Positions 51,693-59,371 of a stretch of 64,000 nucleotides of DNA are shown in pieces. Where the stretch lies: assembly GCF_014648355.1 (NCBI RefSeq), contig NZ_BMQY01000001.1, forward strand, positions 620,001 through 684,000, given 5' to 3'. Position 1 is the stretch's first letter, and every line of letters begins with the position of its first letter. The notes beneath the pieces are model-generated. The model did not search any database. It was not told the DNA's origin and saw only the letters and a program-made list of their open reading frames with translations. Origin of the DNA: Couchioplanes azureus. GTDB taxonomy: Bacteria; Actinomycetota; Actinomycetes; Mycobacteriales; Micromonosporaceae. Position numbers and translations under genes: made by a program.

Positions 51693-52280
51693 TCAATTCC
51701 CGTGGTATTTGTTCTGCGCCCACTCGACGCCCTCGACCACCACGGCCTCCACCACATCCGCCGCCCGGTCGACGAGAAACTCCAGCTCCTTGCGCTCCAC
51801 ACCGGAGAAGTCGGAGAGCACGAAGTCGGCCGGATCCTGCCGCCCCGGAGGCCGCCCGATGCCGAACCGGACCCGGGCGTACTCCTTGGTGCTCAGCGAC
51901 TTCGACATGGACCGGAGACCGTTGTGACCACCCTCACCGCCACCACGCTTCACGCGGACCTGGCCGTACGGCACGTCCAGCTCGTCGTGGACGGCGATCA
52001 CCTGCTCGACCGGCACCTTGAAGAACTGCGCCAGCGCCGCCACCGGGGCCCCGGACAGATTCATGTACGTCAGCGGCTTGACGAGAATGAGCTTCGGTCC
52101 ACCGAACCCGAGCCGCCCCTCCGCCACCTCGGCCACCGCGCGCTTGTGCCGGCCGAACTTGCCGCCGACCCGGGACGCCAGCAGGTCCGCGACCATGAAC
52201 CCGACGTTGTGCCGGTTGCCCGCGTACTCCCGGCCGGGGTTACCCAGACCCACCACCAGCCAGGGTGCGTCCTCCGCCAT
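51693..52280 (-). CDS. pth: Peptidyl-tRNA hydrolase
   Basis: A 195-residue hydrolase recycling peptidyl-tRNAs. Catalytic His is in YAGNRHNVGFMVAD (about residue 23) and Asp in AVHDELDVPYG near 95; VGLGNPGREY opens the fold and GGGEGGHNGLRSM is conserved. ATG 52280 is six bases after GGAGG; a TTG directly before it is less likely. It is downstream of rplY, the usual actinobacterial order, but separated by a strong palindromic terminator. Confidence 0.95.
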   Translation of the reverse strand: MAEDAPWLVVGLGNPGREYAGNRHNVGFMVADLLASRVGGKFGRHKRAVAEVAEGRLGFGGPKLILVKPLTYMNLSGAPVAALAQFFKVPVEQVIAVHDELDVPYGQVRVKRGGGEGGHNGLRSMSKSLSTKEYARVRFGIGRPPGRQDPADFVLSDFSGVERKELEFLVDRAADVVEAVVVEGVEWAQNKYHGN

Positions 52281-52296
52281 CAACCCTCCTCACGAA

Positions 52297-52330
52297 AACA
52301 GGGAAAGTGCCGGCCGGCACTTTCCCTGTT
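52297..52330 (-). terminator. 34-bp perfect palindrome terminator between rplY and pth
   Basis: Arms 52297-52313 and 52314-52330 (AACAGGGAAAGTGCCGG and its complement) are fully complementary without a spacer, with a T-run (TGTTTTC) on the minus-strand side. It should end rplY transcription and lies just 16 bases upstream of the pth ATG. Confidence 0.85.
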
Positions 52331-52345
52331 CGGCGCTTTGCCCGG

Positions 52346-52972
52346 TCAGCCGGCGGCTTCCTCGGTCGACTCGCCCTCGGCGGCCTCGGCAGCCTCACCG
52401 GTGTCGCCCTCCATCTGGGCGGCGGTCTGGGCCTGCGACACGATCGCGATGACGTGGCCCGGGTCCACGGCCAGCTGGGTGCCCTTCGGCAGCGTGACGT
52501 CGCCGGCGGTCACCTGCGCACCGGCCTCCAGGCCCTCGATGGAGACCTCGAGAGCGGCCGGCACGTGCAGTGCCTCGGCGGTCACCGAGAGCGTCGTGCT
52601 CTCGCTCACCACGAGGGTGTTCTTGGCGGCCTCGCCGACCAGCGTCACCGGGACGTCGACCTGCACCTGCTCGCCGCGCTTCACGATGATCAGGTCGACG
52701 TGCTCGTAGGTGTCCTTGATCGGGTCGCGCTGGATCGCCTTCGGCAGCGCGAGCGTGGCGCCCGAGCCGCCGGCGATGTCGATCGTGAACACCTGGTTGA
52801 GGCCGCCGTGCCGGATCGCGGCCGCGAACTCACGCGCCGGCAGCGCGATGTGCTGCGGCTTCTCGCCGTGGCCGTACAGCACGGCGGGCACCAGGCCGGC
52901 CCGGCGCGTGCGGCGGGCACCACCCTTGCCGAACTCGGTGCGGGGCTCGGCGCTGATCTTTACCTCGGACAC
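52346..52972 (-). CDS. rplY: Ribosomal protein L25/Ctc (long form)
   Basis: A 208-residue long-form bL25 (general stress protein Ctc). The N-terminal 5S-rRNA-binding domain (RTEFGKGGARRTRRAGLVPA, VLYGHGEKPQHIAL) is followed by the TL5-type C-terminal beta domain and an Ala/Glu tail. GTG 52972 has AGGAG upstream. It lies between prs and pth as in many actinobacteria. Confidence 0.95.
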   Translation of the reverse strand: MSEVKISAEPRTEFGKGGARRTRRAGLVPAVLYGHGEKPQHIALPAREFAAAIRHGGLNQVFTIDIAGGSGATLALPKAIQRDPIKDTYEHVDLIIVKRGEQVQVDVPVTLVGEAAKNTLVVSESTTLSVTAEALHVPAALEVSIEGLEAGAQVTAGDVTLPKGTQLAVDPGHVIAIVSQAQTAAQMEGDTGEAAEAAEGESTEEAAG

Positions 52973-53334
52973 GGGGAAACTCCTGAAACTCTGAATCGGG
53001 CTGCGTCTAAGTCTGCGGGCTACGGGCGGTGATCGGCGGGGGCCGAGCGGTGGTGGTGCTCAGTGCTCGGCAGGGGCGCACTGGGCACAGGCCCGGAGCA
53101 CCGCGTCGATCACGGTGCCTCAAGCGAACTCCGCAAACCTGCAGCAGACCGCGTGGCACCCTCGCCGTGGCAACCGCACTAGCTTACCTGCTCATGCCAC
53201 GCCTTAGCGGGCGGGTCCCGAGGGCTCACTCTCCCTGCGAAAAGTTCACCCGCCTGATGCAACTTGCACAGGCCCCCGCGCGGCCGCGGATCAGCCGCCC
53301 GACCCGGGCGCCCGAACGCCCGGTCCCGGGCGTG

Positions 53335-53400
53335 GCTGAAGGCCGGTCGGGGCAGAGCCGGAGGCTTGTCGGGACGAAGCCGAAGGCTGGTCGGGACGAA
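53335..53400. repeat. Three 22-bp tandem repeats
   Basis: Copies at 53335-53356, 53357-53378 and 53379-53400; the last two share GTCGGGACGAA and differ at only a few positions. Confidence 0.75.
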
Positions 53401-53417
53401 GCCCGCGCAAGCGGGAA

Positions 53418-53492
53418 GCGGCGCTGCGGACGGCGGCGCTGCGGACGGCGGCGCTGCGGACGGCGGCGCTGCGGACGGCGGCGCTGCGAACG
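53418..53492. repeat. Five 15-bp tandem repeats
   Basis: GCGGCGCTGCGGACG repeated at 53418, 53433, 53448, 53463 and 53478, the last with one change. It begins 15 bases past the prs stop on the minus strand. Confidence 0.9.
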
Positions 53493-53507
53493 AGGGCCGG
53501 TTCCGGA

Positions 53508-54488
53508 CTAGCTCAGGCCGCCGAAGAGGGTGGTCACCGAGCCGTCGTCGAAGACCTCGCGGATGGCCCGGGCCAGCAGCGGCGCGATCGACAGCACGGT
53601 GATCTTGTCCAGCCGCTTCTCCGGCGGCAGCGGCAGCGTGTTGGTCACCACCAGCTCGGAGATCTTGCTGTTCTTCAGCCGCTCGGTCGCCGGGTCCGAC
53701 AGCAGCGCGTGCGTCGACGCCACGATCACGTCCGCCGCGCCGGCGTCGAAGAGGATGTCCGCGGCCTTGGTGATGGTGCCGCCGGTGTCGATCATGTCGT
53801 CGACCACGAGGCAGACCCGGCCCTCGACCTCGCCGACCACGCGGTTGGCGACGACCTGGTTGGGCTTCAGGGGATCGCGCGTCTTGTGGATGAACGCCAG
53901 CGGGCAGCCGCCCAGCCGGTCCGTCCAGCGCTCCGCCACCCGCACCCGGCCCGAGTCCGGCGCCACCACCGTCATCGGCCGGCCCTCGAACTTGCGCTGG
54001 ACGTGCTCGGCCAGGATGTCCATGGCGAACAGGTGGTCCACCGGGCCGTCGAAGAATCCCTGGATCTGCGCGGTGTGCAGATCGACGGTGAGGATGCGGT
54101 TGGCGCCCGCGGTCTTCAGCAGGTCGGCGACCAGCCGGGCCGAGATCGGCTCCCGGCCGCGGTGCTTCTTGTCCTGCCGCGAGTACGGGTAGAACGGCAG
54201 CACCACGGTGATCCGCTTGGCCGACCCCCGCTTGAGGGCGTCGATCATGATCAGGGTCTCCATGACCCACCGGTTCACGCCCTCGGTGACCGACTGCACC
54301 ACGAAGGCGTCGGAGCCGCGGACGGACTCCTTGAACCGGACGAAGATCTCGCCGTTCGCGAACTCGTACGAGTCCGACGGCGTGGGCGCCACGCCCAGCA
54401 CCTGGCCGATCTCCTCGGCAAGCTCCGGAAAGCCCTGCCCGGAGAAAAGCATCAGACTCTTACGGTTCTCCGCGACGATGCTGCCCAT
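53508..54488 (-). CDS. prs: Ribose-phosphate pyrophosphokinase (PRPP synthase)
   Basis: A 326-residue class I PRPP synthase. Signatures are FSGQGFPELAEEI, FANGEIFVRF, YPYSRQDKKHRGREPIS near residue 100, VDLHTAQIQGFF and the PRPP-binding CLVVDDMIDTGGTI near 225. It provides PRPP for Upp and other salvage enzymes encoded here. ATG 54488. It is downstream of glmU on the same strand, the classic glmU-prs order. Confidence 0.96.
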   Translation of the reverse strand: MGSIVAENRKSLMLFSGQGFPELAEEIGQVLGVAPTPSDSYEFANGEIFVRFKESVRGSDAFVVQSVTEGVNRWVMETLIMIDALKRGSAKRITVVLPFYPYSRQDKKHRGREPISARLVADLLKTAGANRILTVDLHTAQIQGFFDGPVDHLFAMDILAEHVQRKFEGRPMTVVAPDSGRVRVAERWTDRLGGCPLAFIHKTRDPLKPNQVVANRVVGEVEGRVCLVVDDMIDTGGTITKAADILFDAGAADVIVASTHALLSDPATERLKNSKISELVVTNTLPLPPEKRLDKITVLSIAPLLARAIREVFDDGSVTTLFGGLS

Positions 54489-54626
54489 GGGCTCGTCCGC
54501 TCCCGTGGCTCGAGGGGGTGGTGTTCAGGTGAAGTATTACCCGCGGCCGCCGGAAGGCCACGTGCCGGATCCGCGTCGTGGGATGCCTCACCCCAGCTTG
54601 CGCAACCGCGTTCTCAGTGCCTAGGA

Positions 54627-54650
54627 CCGTGCCGGGCGCACCCGGCACGG
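54627..54650 (-). terminator. Hairpin after glmU
   Basis: CCGTGCCGGG (54627-54636) pairs with CCCGGCACGG (54641-54650) around a 4-nt loop, 15 bases past the glmU stop. There is no T-run. Confidence 0.6.
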
Positions 54651-54665
54651 CAGGCGGTGTCATCG

Positions 54666-56102
54666 TCACTCGCCGGATTCGGGGGCCGCCTTCTCCGCCG
54701 CCTCCGCGGAGACCGTGCCGGGCCGCTTCCGCGCCGTCCAGCCCTCGATGTTGCGCTGCTGCGCGCGCGTCACGCCCAGGTTGCCGGCCGGCACGTCCTT
54801 GGCGACGGCGCTGCCCGCCGCCACGTACGCCCCCGGCCCGATCTCCACCGGCGCGATCAGCACGGTGTCGCTGCCGACGAACGCGGCCTCGCCGATCGTC
54901 GTGTGGTGCTTGGCGACCCCGTCGTAGTTGGCGAAGATCGTGCCCGCGCCGATGTTCGACTTCGGGCCCACGGTCGCGTCGCCGACGTACGACAGGTGCG
55001 GCACCTTCGCGCCCGCCCCGAGCTCGGCGTTCTTGGTCTCGACGAAACCGCCGACCTTCGCCTTGCGCCCCAGCCGCGTGCCCGGCCGCAGGTAGGAATA
55101 CGGGCCCACGGTGGCCTCCGGGCCGATCTCCGCGCCCAGCGAGTGCGACCGCAGCACCGTCGCCCCCTGCTCCACGACCGTGTCGACGAGCGTCGTGTCC
55201 GGCCCGACCACCGCACCGGTCGCGACCCTGGTGGAGCCCTGGAGCTGCGAGTTCTGGTCGACCACCGCGTCCGGCTCGAGGGTCACGGTGACGTCGATCC
55301 AGGTCGTCGCCGGGTCCATGATCGAGACCCCGGAGCGCATCCAGGCGGTGTTGATCCGGTCGCGCAGCAGCGACCGCAGCCGCGCCAGCTCGGCCCGGTC
55401 GTTGCACCCGAGCGTCTCCCGCGAGTCCGCCGCGACGTACACGCCGACCGGGTGCCCGACCGCCGCCAGGATCCCGAAGACGTCGGTGAGGTATTCCTCG
55501 CCCTGGTCGTTGTCGGTGGACAGCTTGCCGAGCGCCTCCCGCAGCAGGGTGGCGTCGAAGGCGTAGATGCCGGCGTTGATCTCCCGGATCGCCCGGACCT
55601 CGGCGGAGGCGTCCCGCTCCTCCACGATGCGTTCGAGATTGCCGTCGGCGCCGCGCACGATCCGCCCGAGCCCGGTCGGGTCGGCCACCTCGGCGGCGAG
55701 CACGGTCGCGCCGGTGCGGGCGTTCTCGTGCGCGGCGACGAGGGCCTCGACGGTCTCCGGCCGCAGCAGCGGCACGTCGGCGTTCAGCACCACCACGGTG
55801 CCGGTCGCCTCGGGGATGGCCTCGAGGGCGATGCGCACGGCGTGCCCGGTGCCGTTCTGCTCGGCCTGCAGCACCGGGGTGGCGCCGGGCTCGATCTCGG
55901 CGAGGTGGGCGCGCACCTGGTCGGCCTTGTGCCCCACGACCACGACGGTCCGCGACGCCTGCGCGGCCTCGGCCGCGTGCAGGACGTGACCGAGCAGTGT
56001 CCGCCCGAGCAGCGGGTGGAGCATCTTGGGCGTGGCGGACTTCATCCGCTTGCCCTCGCCCGCGGCGAGGACGACGACGGTACGGCTCGGGGCCTGGCTC
56101 AC
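54666..56102 (-). CDS. glmU: Bifunctional UDP-GlcNAc pyrophosphorylase/GlcN-1-P acetyltransferase
   Basis: About 478 residues making UDP-N-acetylglucosamine for peptidoglycan. The N-terminal uridyltransferase has VVVLAAGEGKRMKS at the start and QNGTGHAVR. The C-terminal left-handed beta-helix has hexapeptide repeats (GAVVGPDTTLVD, SYVGDATVGPKSNIG) and the acetyltransferase His in KHHTTIG. GTG 56102 follows GGAG by seven bases and gives the usual start; ATG 56114 upstream lacks a ribosome site. Confidence 0.95.
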   Translation of the reverse strand: MSQAPSRTVVVLAAGEGKRMKSATPKMLHPLLGRTLLGHVLHAAEAAQASRTVVVVGHKADQVRAHLAEIEPGATPVLQAEQNGTGHAVRIALEAIPEATGTVVVLNADVPLLRPETVEALVAAHENARTGATVLAAEVADPTGLGRIVRGADGNLERIVEERDASAEVRAIREINAGIYAFDATLLREALGKLSTDNDQGEEYLTDVFGILAAVGHPVGVYVAADSRETLGCNDRAELARLRSLLRDRINTAWMRSGVSIMDPATTWIDVTVTLEPDAVVDQNSQLQGSTRVATGAVVGPDTTLVDTVVEQGATVLRSHSLGAEIGPEATVGPYSYLRPGTRLGRKAKVGGFVETKNAELGAGAKVPHLSYVGDATVGPKSNIGAGTIFANYDGVAKHHTTIGEAAFVGSDTVLIAPVEIGPGAYVAAGSAVAKDVPAGNLGVTRAQQRNIEGWTARKRPGTVSAEAAEKAAPESGE

Positions 56103-56164
56103 GCGGGACTCCATCGTTTGCAGTGTGTCAGAGAAGCGGCGCCAGCCTAGCCGCAGGAAGAAAG

Positions 56165-56235
56165 CTCCCGGGAGAGGATTCGAACCCCTATAAACGGCAC
56201 CAAAAGCCGCGGTCCTACCATTAGACGACCCGGGA
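56165..56235 (-). tRNA. tRNA-Gln (anticodon TTG)
   Basis: The 71-nt minus-strand cloverleaf has acceptor arms TCCCGGG and CCCGGGA, a D arm with AATGGTAGG, the anticodon loop TTTTGGT (anticodon TTG), and a T arm with GGTTCGAATCC. The 3' CCA is not encoded. It is about 60 bp upstream of glmU on the same strand. Confidence 0.95.
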
Positions 56236-56339
56236 GGGTTAAGCGGACAAAGCGACCTAGGTCATGTACGCGGGTTACATACTAGCGTCTCCCCGGACTC
56301 GGACACCTCGACCATCTGGCAGCCACGACCAGGATCCCG

Positions 56340-56358
56340 CACGCCGCCGTCCGGCGTG
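56340..56358 (-). terminator. Hairpin after the esterase-like gene
   Basis: CACGCCG (56340-56346) pairs with CGGCGTG (56352-56358), 51 bases past the stop of the PHB-depolymerase-like gene. Confidence 0.4.
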
Positions 56359-56408
56359 GACGGGTTGTGCGTCTTCGGTACCGGGCGGGGGAGAACACGG
56401 TTCGGCGG

Positions 56409-57431
56409 TCAGGCCTTGGGGTGAGCGGCGAGGAAGGTCCAGATCGTGGCGGTGGCGTTCAGGGCCGTGGACGGCGGGTCGAGCTTGAGCAGGCGCTGGG
56501 CCGCCGGGGCCGGCTTCGACCCCGGCCATTGGTGCCCCGCGCCGGCGACGGTGATCAGCTCCACCGCGCGGCCCTGCGGGCAGGTCGCCACCGAGGTCGT
56601 CACCGCACCCGACTTGGTGGTGGCCGGGGCCGGGCAGCCGGCCGTGCGGCGCCAGGTGTCGATGAGCGACGGCACCGACGGGCCGTCGATCTTCACCGGG
56701 AGGCGGCCGTTGCCCGCGTTGCTGCGGCGGCCCGGGCCTCCGCCGTACGGGACGGTGGGGTCCTGGTCGCCGTGGATGTGGATGACCGAGATCGGCGCGG
56801 GGTCGTCGCACTCGTTGAGCATGGTGCCCGCCACCGGGGCGATGGCGGCGAAGACGGTCGTCTCGCAGGCGAGGCGGTAGGCGAGCATCGCGCCGTTGGA
56901 GATGCCCGTCGCGTAGACGCGCTTCGGGTCCACCCCGGGCACCGCCGCCACCAGCTTGGTGATGAAGCCGACGTCGTCCACGTCGTCGCGGGCCGCCACG
57001 CCGCAGCAGTCCGGGCTGACGTTCCAGGTGCGGTTGACGCCGTCGGGGTAGGCGACCAGGAAGCCGCCCTTGTCGGCCTCGGCGTCCCAGCCGTACGCCT
57101 GCTCGGCCTGCCGGCCGGTGCCCACCGCGCCGTGCAGCACCACGACGAGGGGCGCGCCGGCCTTGGCGGAGGCGGGCCGGTACAGCGCATACGTACGGCT
57201 ACGGCCGTCGACGGTCAGTGCCGCGCTGGATAGGCCGACCGGCAGGGCCGACGTGGGCCCGGGCGCACCGGTCGTGCCGCCCGGCGCGGCGGAGGCGGGC
57301 GCGGAGGAAGCGGAGGGGGCGCCGTCCGACGGGGCGGAGCTCGGCGCGGGGGACGGGTCGCGGCGGTCGCGGCCGGTGCAGCCGGCGAGGAGCAGCAGGA
57401 GCACGGCCGCGAGGGCGGTCTGGCGCTTCAT
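56409..57431 (-). CDS. PHB-depolymerase/feruloyl-esterase-like lipoprotein (LpqC type)
   Basis: A 340-residue secreted alpha/beta hydrolase. The lipobox LLLLLAGC places the anchor at Cys18, followed by a Ser/Pro/Ala linker to about residue 65. The catalytic Ser is in ATGISNGAMLAY near 178, Asp in HIHGDQDPTVPYG near 222 and His in GAGHQWPGS near 297. PLVVVLHGAVGTGRQAE forms the oxyanion region. Two CC/C pairs may form disulfides. It is downstream of the triple paralog cluster but separated by a terminator-like hairpin, so it may have its own promoter. Confidence 0.9.
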   Translation of the reverse strand: MKRQTALAAVLLLLLAGCTGRDRRDPSPAPSSAPSDGAPSASSAPASAAPGGTTGAPGPTSALPVGLSSAALTVDGRSRTYALYRPASAKAGAPLVVVLHGAVGTGRQAEQAYGWDAEADKGGFLVAYPDGVNRTWNVSPDCCGVAARDDVDDVGFITKLVAAVPGVDPKRVYATGISNGAMLAYRLACETTVFAAIAPVAGTMLNECDDPAPISVIHIHGDQDPTVPYGGGPGRRSNAGNGRLPVKIDGPSVPSLIDTWRRTAGCPAPATTKSGAVTTSVATCPQGRAVELITVAGAGHQWPGSKPAPAAQRLLKLDPPSTALNATATIWTFLAAHPKA

Positions 57432-57489
57432 GGGACCAGCCTTCCTCGGCGATGTTCGGGGATTGTTCGGGCGCGGTCAGGGACGGGAC

Positions 57490-57520
57490 CGGGCGGGCAT
57501 CCACGGTGGATACCCGCCCG
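57490..57520 (-). terminator. Hairpin after paralog A
   Basis: CGGGCGGG plus ATCCA (57490-57503) pairs with TGGAT plus CCCGCCCG (57507-57520): 13 pairs, one mismatch and a 3-nt loop, five bases past the paralog A stop. Confidence 0.65.
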
Positions 57521-57525
57521 GCCGG

Positions 57526-59253
57526 TCATCGACGCTTGTTCATCTCGATGAGCTCCCAGCCACCCTGGGGGCGCAGGTCGAACCGCTCGGTACGCAGGTT
57601 CATCGGATTGGCCATGCCGATGTAGAGCCCGCCCTTGCCGTTCGGGATCATGTTGCGGATGCCGTAGTTGAGGTAGTTGCCGAGGCCCCGGACGTTCACC
57701 GCCTGGGCCGGGGAGTTCGCGTCGGGGAACATGTAGAGGTCGCCGCCGAACTTGGTCGGGTCGATCAGGGGGGTGTGCCAGTTGTCCGGGTCGGCCAGGG
57801 CACGCTGGGCCCGGGCATTGACCGGGGGCTGGGGTGCCGCGCCGGCGAGCAGGTCCTTGACCAGGTAGCTCCAGTCCATGGTGCCGACGAAGAGCTTGTT
57901 GTCGACCACCGTCATGCGCCACGTGTAGTTGTTGAACAGGTAGCCGAAGCCCGACTTGCCGTACAGGGGCGTGAAGTTGGTGGGCTTGTCGGACCAGGTG
58001 GACGTGGCCGGGTCCCAGGCGGGGAGGGTCTTCTCGCCGTACAGAAGCTCGATCTTCTGGGTCGGCGTGCCCAGGTCCTTGCCGCGCCAGATGCTGATCG
58101 CGCGCTGGGTCTTGACCGACTGGTCCTTGGCGGCCTGGTCGGTGGCGGGCGGGTAGACGGTGGCGTGCACCATGCTGGACTTCATCGGGACGTGCATGGT
58201 GCCCCAGTAGACGTAGCCGTCGAACGCGGCGATGCCACCGCCGCCGTAGGTGGCGGAGACGACGCGGTCCTGCTCGTACTGGCGGGCGTTCCAGACCTGG
58301 CGCCAGCCGGCCTTGTCCTCGTCGTTGAGGCCGGGCAGGCCGTCGGCGAGCTTGGGGCTGATCCACAGGCCGGCCAGCATCTGCTGGCTGGTGGGCTGCT
58401 CGGCGGGCCAGCTGGTGGCGGCGATGCGGCCGTCGTAGACGGTCAGGTCGGCGGCCTGCACGGGCAGGCTGGCGACGGTGGTGAAGTCGAAGGGCCGGGC
58501 GGTGTCGCCGTTCCAGCGCCAGACGGCGCCGCCGGCGGAGCCGTTGCGGCCGATGCCGACGCCGAGGTAGAGGGCGTCCTCGGCGACGAGGAAGGTACGG
58601 ATGTTGCCGAAGTCCGGGAAGTTGATCGAGCCGAGGTACTGCTGGGTGGTGGCGTCGAAGGCGAACATGTTGAGGGTGTTCTCGAGCGCCGGGCCGCCGA
58701 GCAGGACGACGTTGCCCATGGTGCCGGCGGCGCGCAGGCCGACGGTGTGCGACAGGCGCAGGGCGTCGTCGGGGGACTTGGCGCGGATCTCGGCGCTCTT
58801 GTCGACCGAGCGTCCGGTGGCGATGTCGTAGGTCCACACCTCGGGCGCGCGCATGTCGCCCATGTAGTCCGGGATCGCCTGGTCGGCCTTGCGGGCCTGG
58901 CTCTCGCCGTACTCGCAGGTCCAGTTGTCGTTGGCGGTCGGCTTGACGTAGTCGAGGGTGGCGCCGCTGACCAGGCAGTGCACGTTGGCCCCGGTGCCGA
59001 ACCAGAGGGTCTTGCCGACCTGGGTGAGGCCCCAGACGTACGCCTGGTTGACCTTCGGCTTACCGGTCTGGCAGCGGGGGCCGGCGGGATACGCCTTCCC
59101 GACGCCGTCGAAGCACTCGTCCGCCTTGGCCTTGGCGAGCCGGGTGAACGTGTAGTCGAACCGCGCCGGGGCGGCCGTGGCGGGCGCCACCGCGGCGCCG
59201 GCGGCGACGAGTGCCACCGCCCCCGCCGACAGGACCCTTCGTATATTGGTCAA
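57526..59253 (-). CDS. Secreted four-cysteine paralog A (unknown family)
   Basis: A 575-residue exported protein I cannot assign. A Sec signal peptide covers about residues 1-28 (SAGAVALVAAGAAVAPATAA). Exactly four cysteines occur, all in the first third (DECFDG, PRCQTG, HCLVSG, TCEYGE), suggesting two disulfides. Repeating units such as LYLGVGIGRNG and VWRWNGD look like beta-propeller blades. Further motifs are YGKSGFGYLFNNYTWRMTV, MDWSYLV and GLGNYLNYGIRNM. The start is TTG 59253 with AAAGGA upstream. It is the third of three tandem paralogs and the most separated (118 bp). Confidence 0.85.
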   Translation of the reverse strand: MTNIRRVLSAGAVALVAAGAAVAPATAAPARFDYTFTRLAKAKADECFDGVGKAYPAGPRCQTGKPKVNQAYVWGLTQVGKTLWFGTGANVHCLVSGATLDYVKPTANDNWTCEYGESQARKADQAIPDYMGDMRAPEVWTYDIATGRSVDKSAEIRAKSPDDALRLSHTVGLRAAGTMGNVVLLGGPALENTLNMFAFDATTQQYLGSINFPDFGNIRTFLVAEDALYLGVGIGRNGSAGGAVWRWNGDTARPFDFTTVASLPVQAADLTVYDGRIAATSWPAEQPTSQQMLAGLWISPKLADGLPGLNDEDKAGWRQVWNARQYEQDRVVSATYGGGGIAAFDGYVYWGTMHVPMKSSMVHATVYPPATDQAAKDQSVKTQRAISIWRGKDLGTPTQKIELLYGEKTLPAWDPATSTWSDKPTNFTPLYGKSGFGYLFNNYTWRMTVVDNKLFVGTMDWSYLVKDLLAGAAPQPPVNARAQRALADPDNWHTPLIDPTKFGGDLYMFPDANSPAQAVNVRGLGNYLNYGIRNMIPNGKGGLYIGMANPMNLRTERFDLRPQGGWELIEMNKRR

Positions 59254-59325
59254 CTTCGATTCCTTTCCGAGACGCAAGGAGCGCCCGCCGCGGCGGTCCG
59301 CGGGGGCGCAGAGGAGCTGGCGGGC

Positions 59326-59359
59326 GGGCGGGCGGCGTCGTGGGATGCACCGCCCGCCC
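59326..59359 (-). promoter_or_regulatory. Stem-loop between paralogs B and A
   Basis: GGGCGGGCGG (59326-59335) pairs with CCGCCCGCCC (59350-59359) around a 14-nt loop, 12 bases past the paralog B stop. It may attenuate transcription into paralog A. Confidence 0.55.
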
Positions 59360-59371
59360 ACGCTTGCGGTG

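Larger units (their letters stand above)
52973..53507. other. 535-bp gap between prs and rplY
   Basis: No gene seen. It contains two tandem-repeat tracts (53335-53400 and 53418-53492) next to the prs stop, and a minus-strand TAAGCT hexamer near 53188 as a possible -10 for rplY. The remainder is GC-rich and featureless. Confidence 0.5.

Noticed and set aside
53179..54270. A long minus-strand frame overlapping prs and containing an SAAPP repeat
   Set aside because: It reads prs in the wrong frame; the 15-bp repeats keep any frame open, so openness is not evidence.
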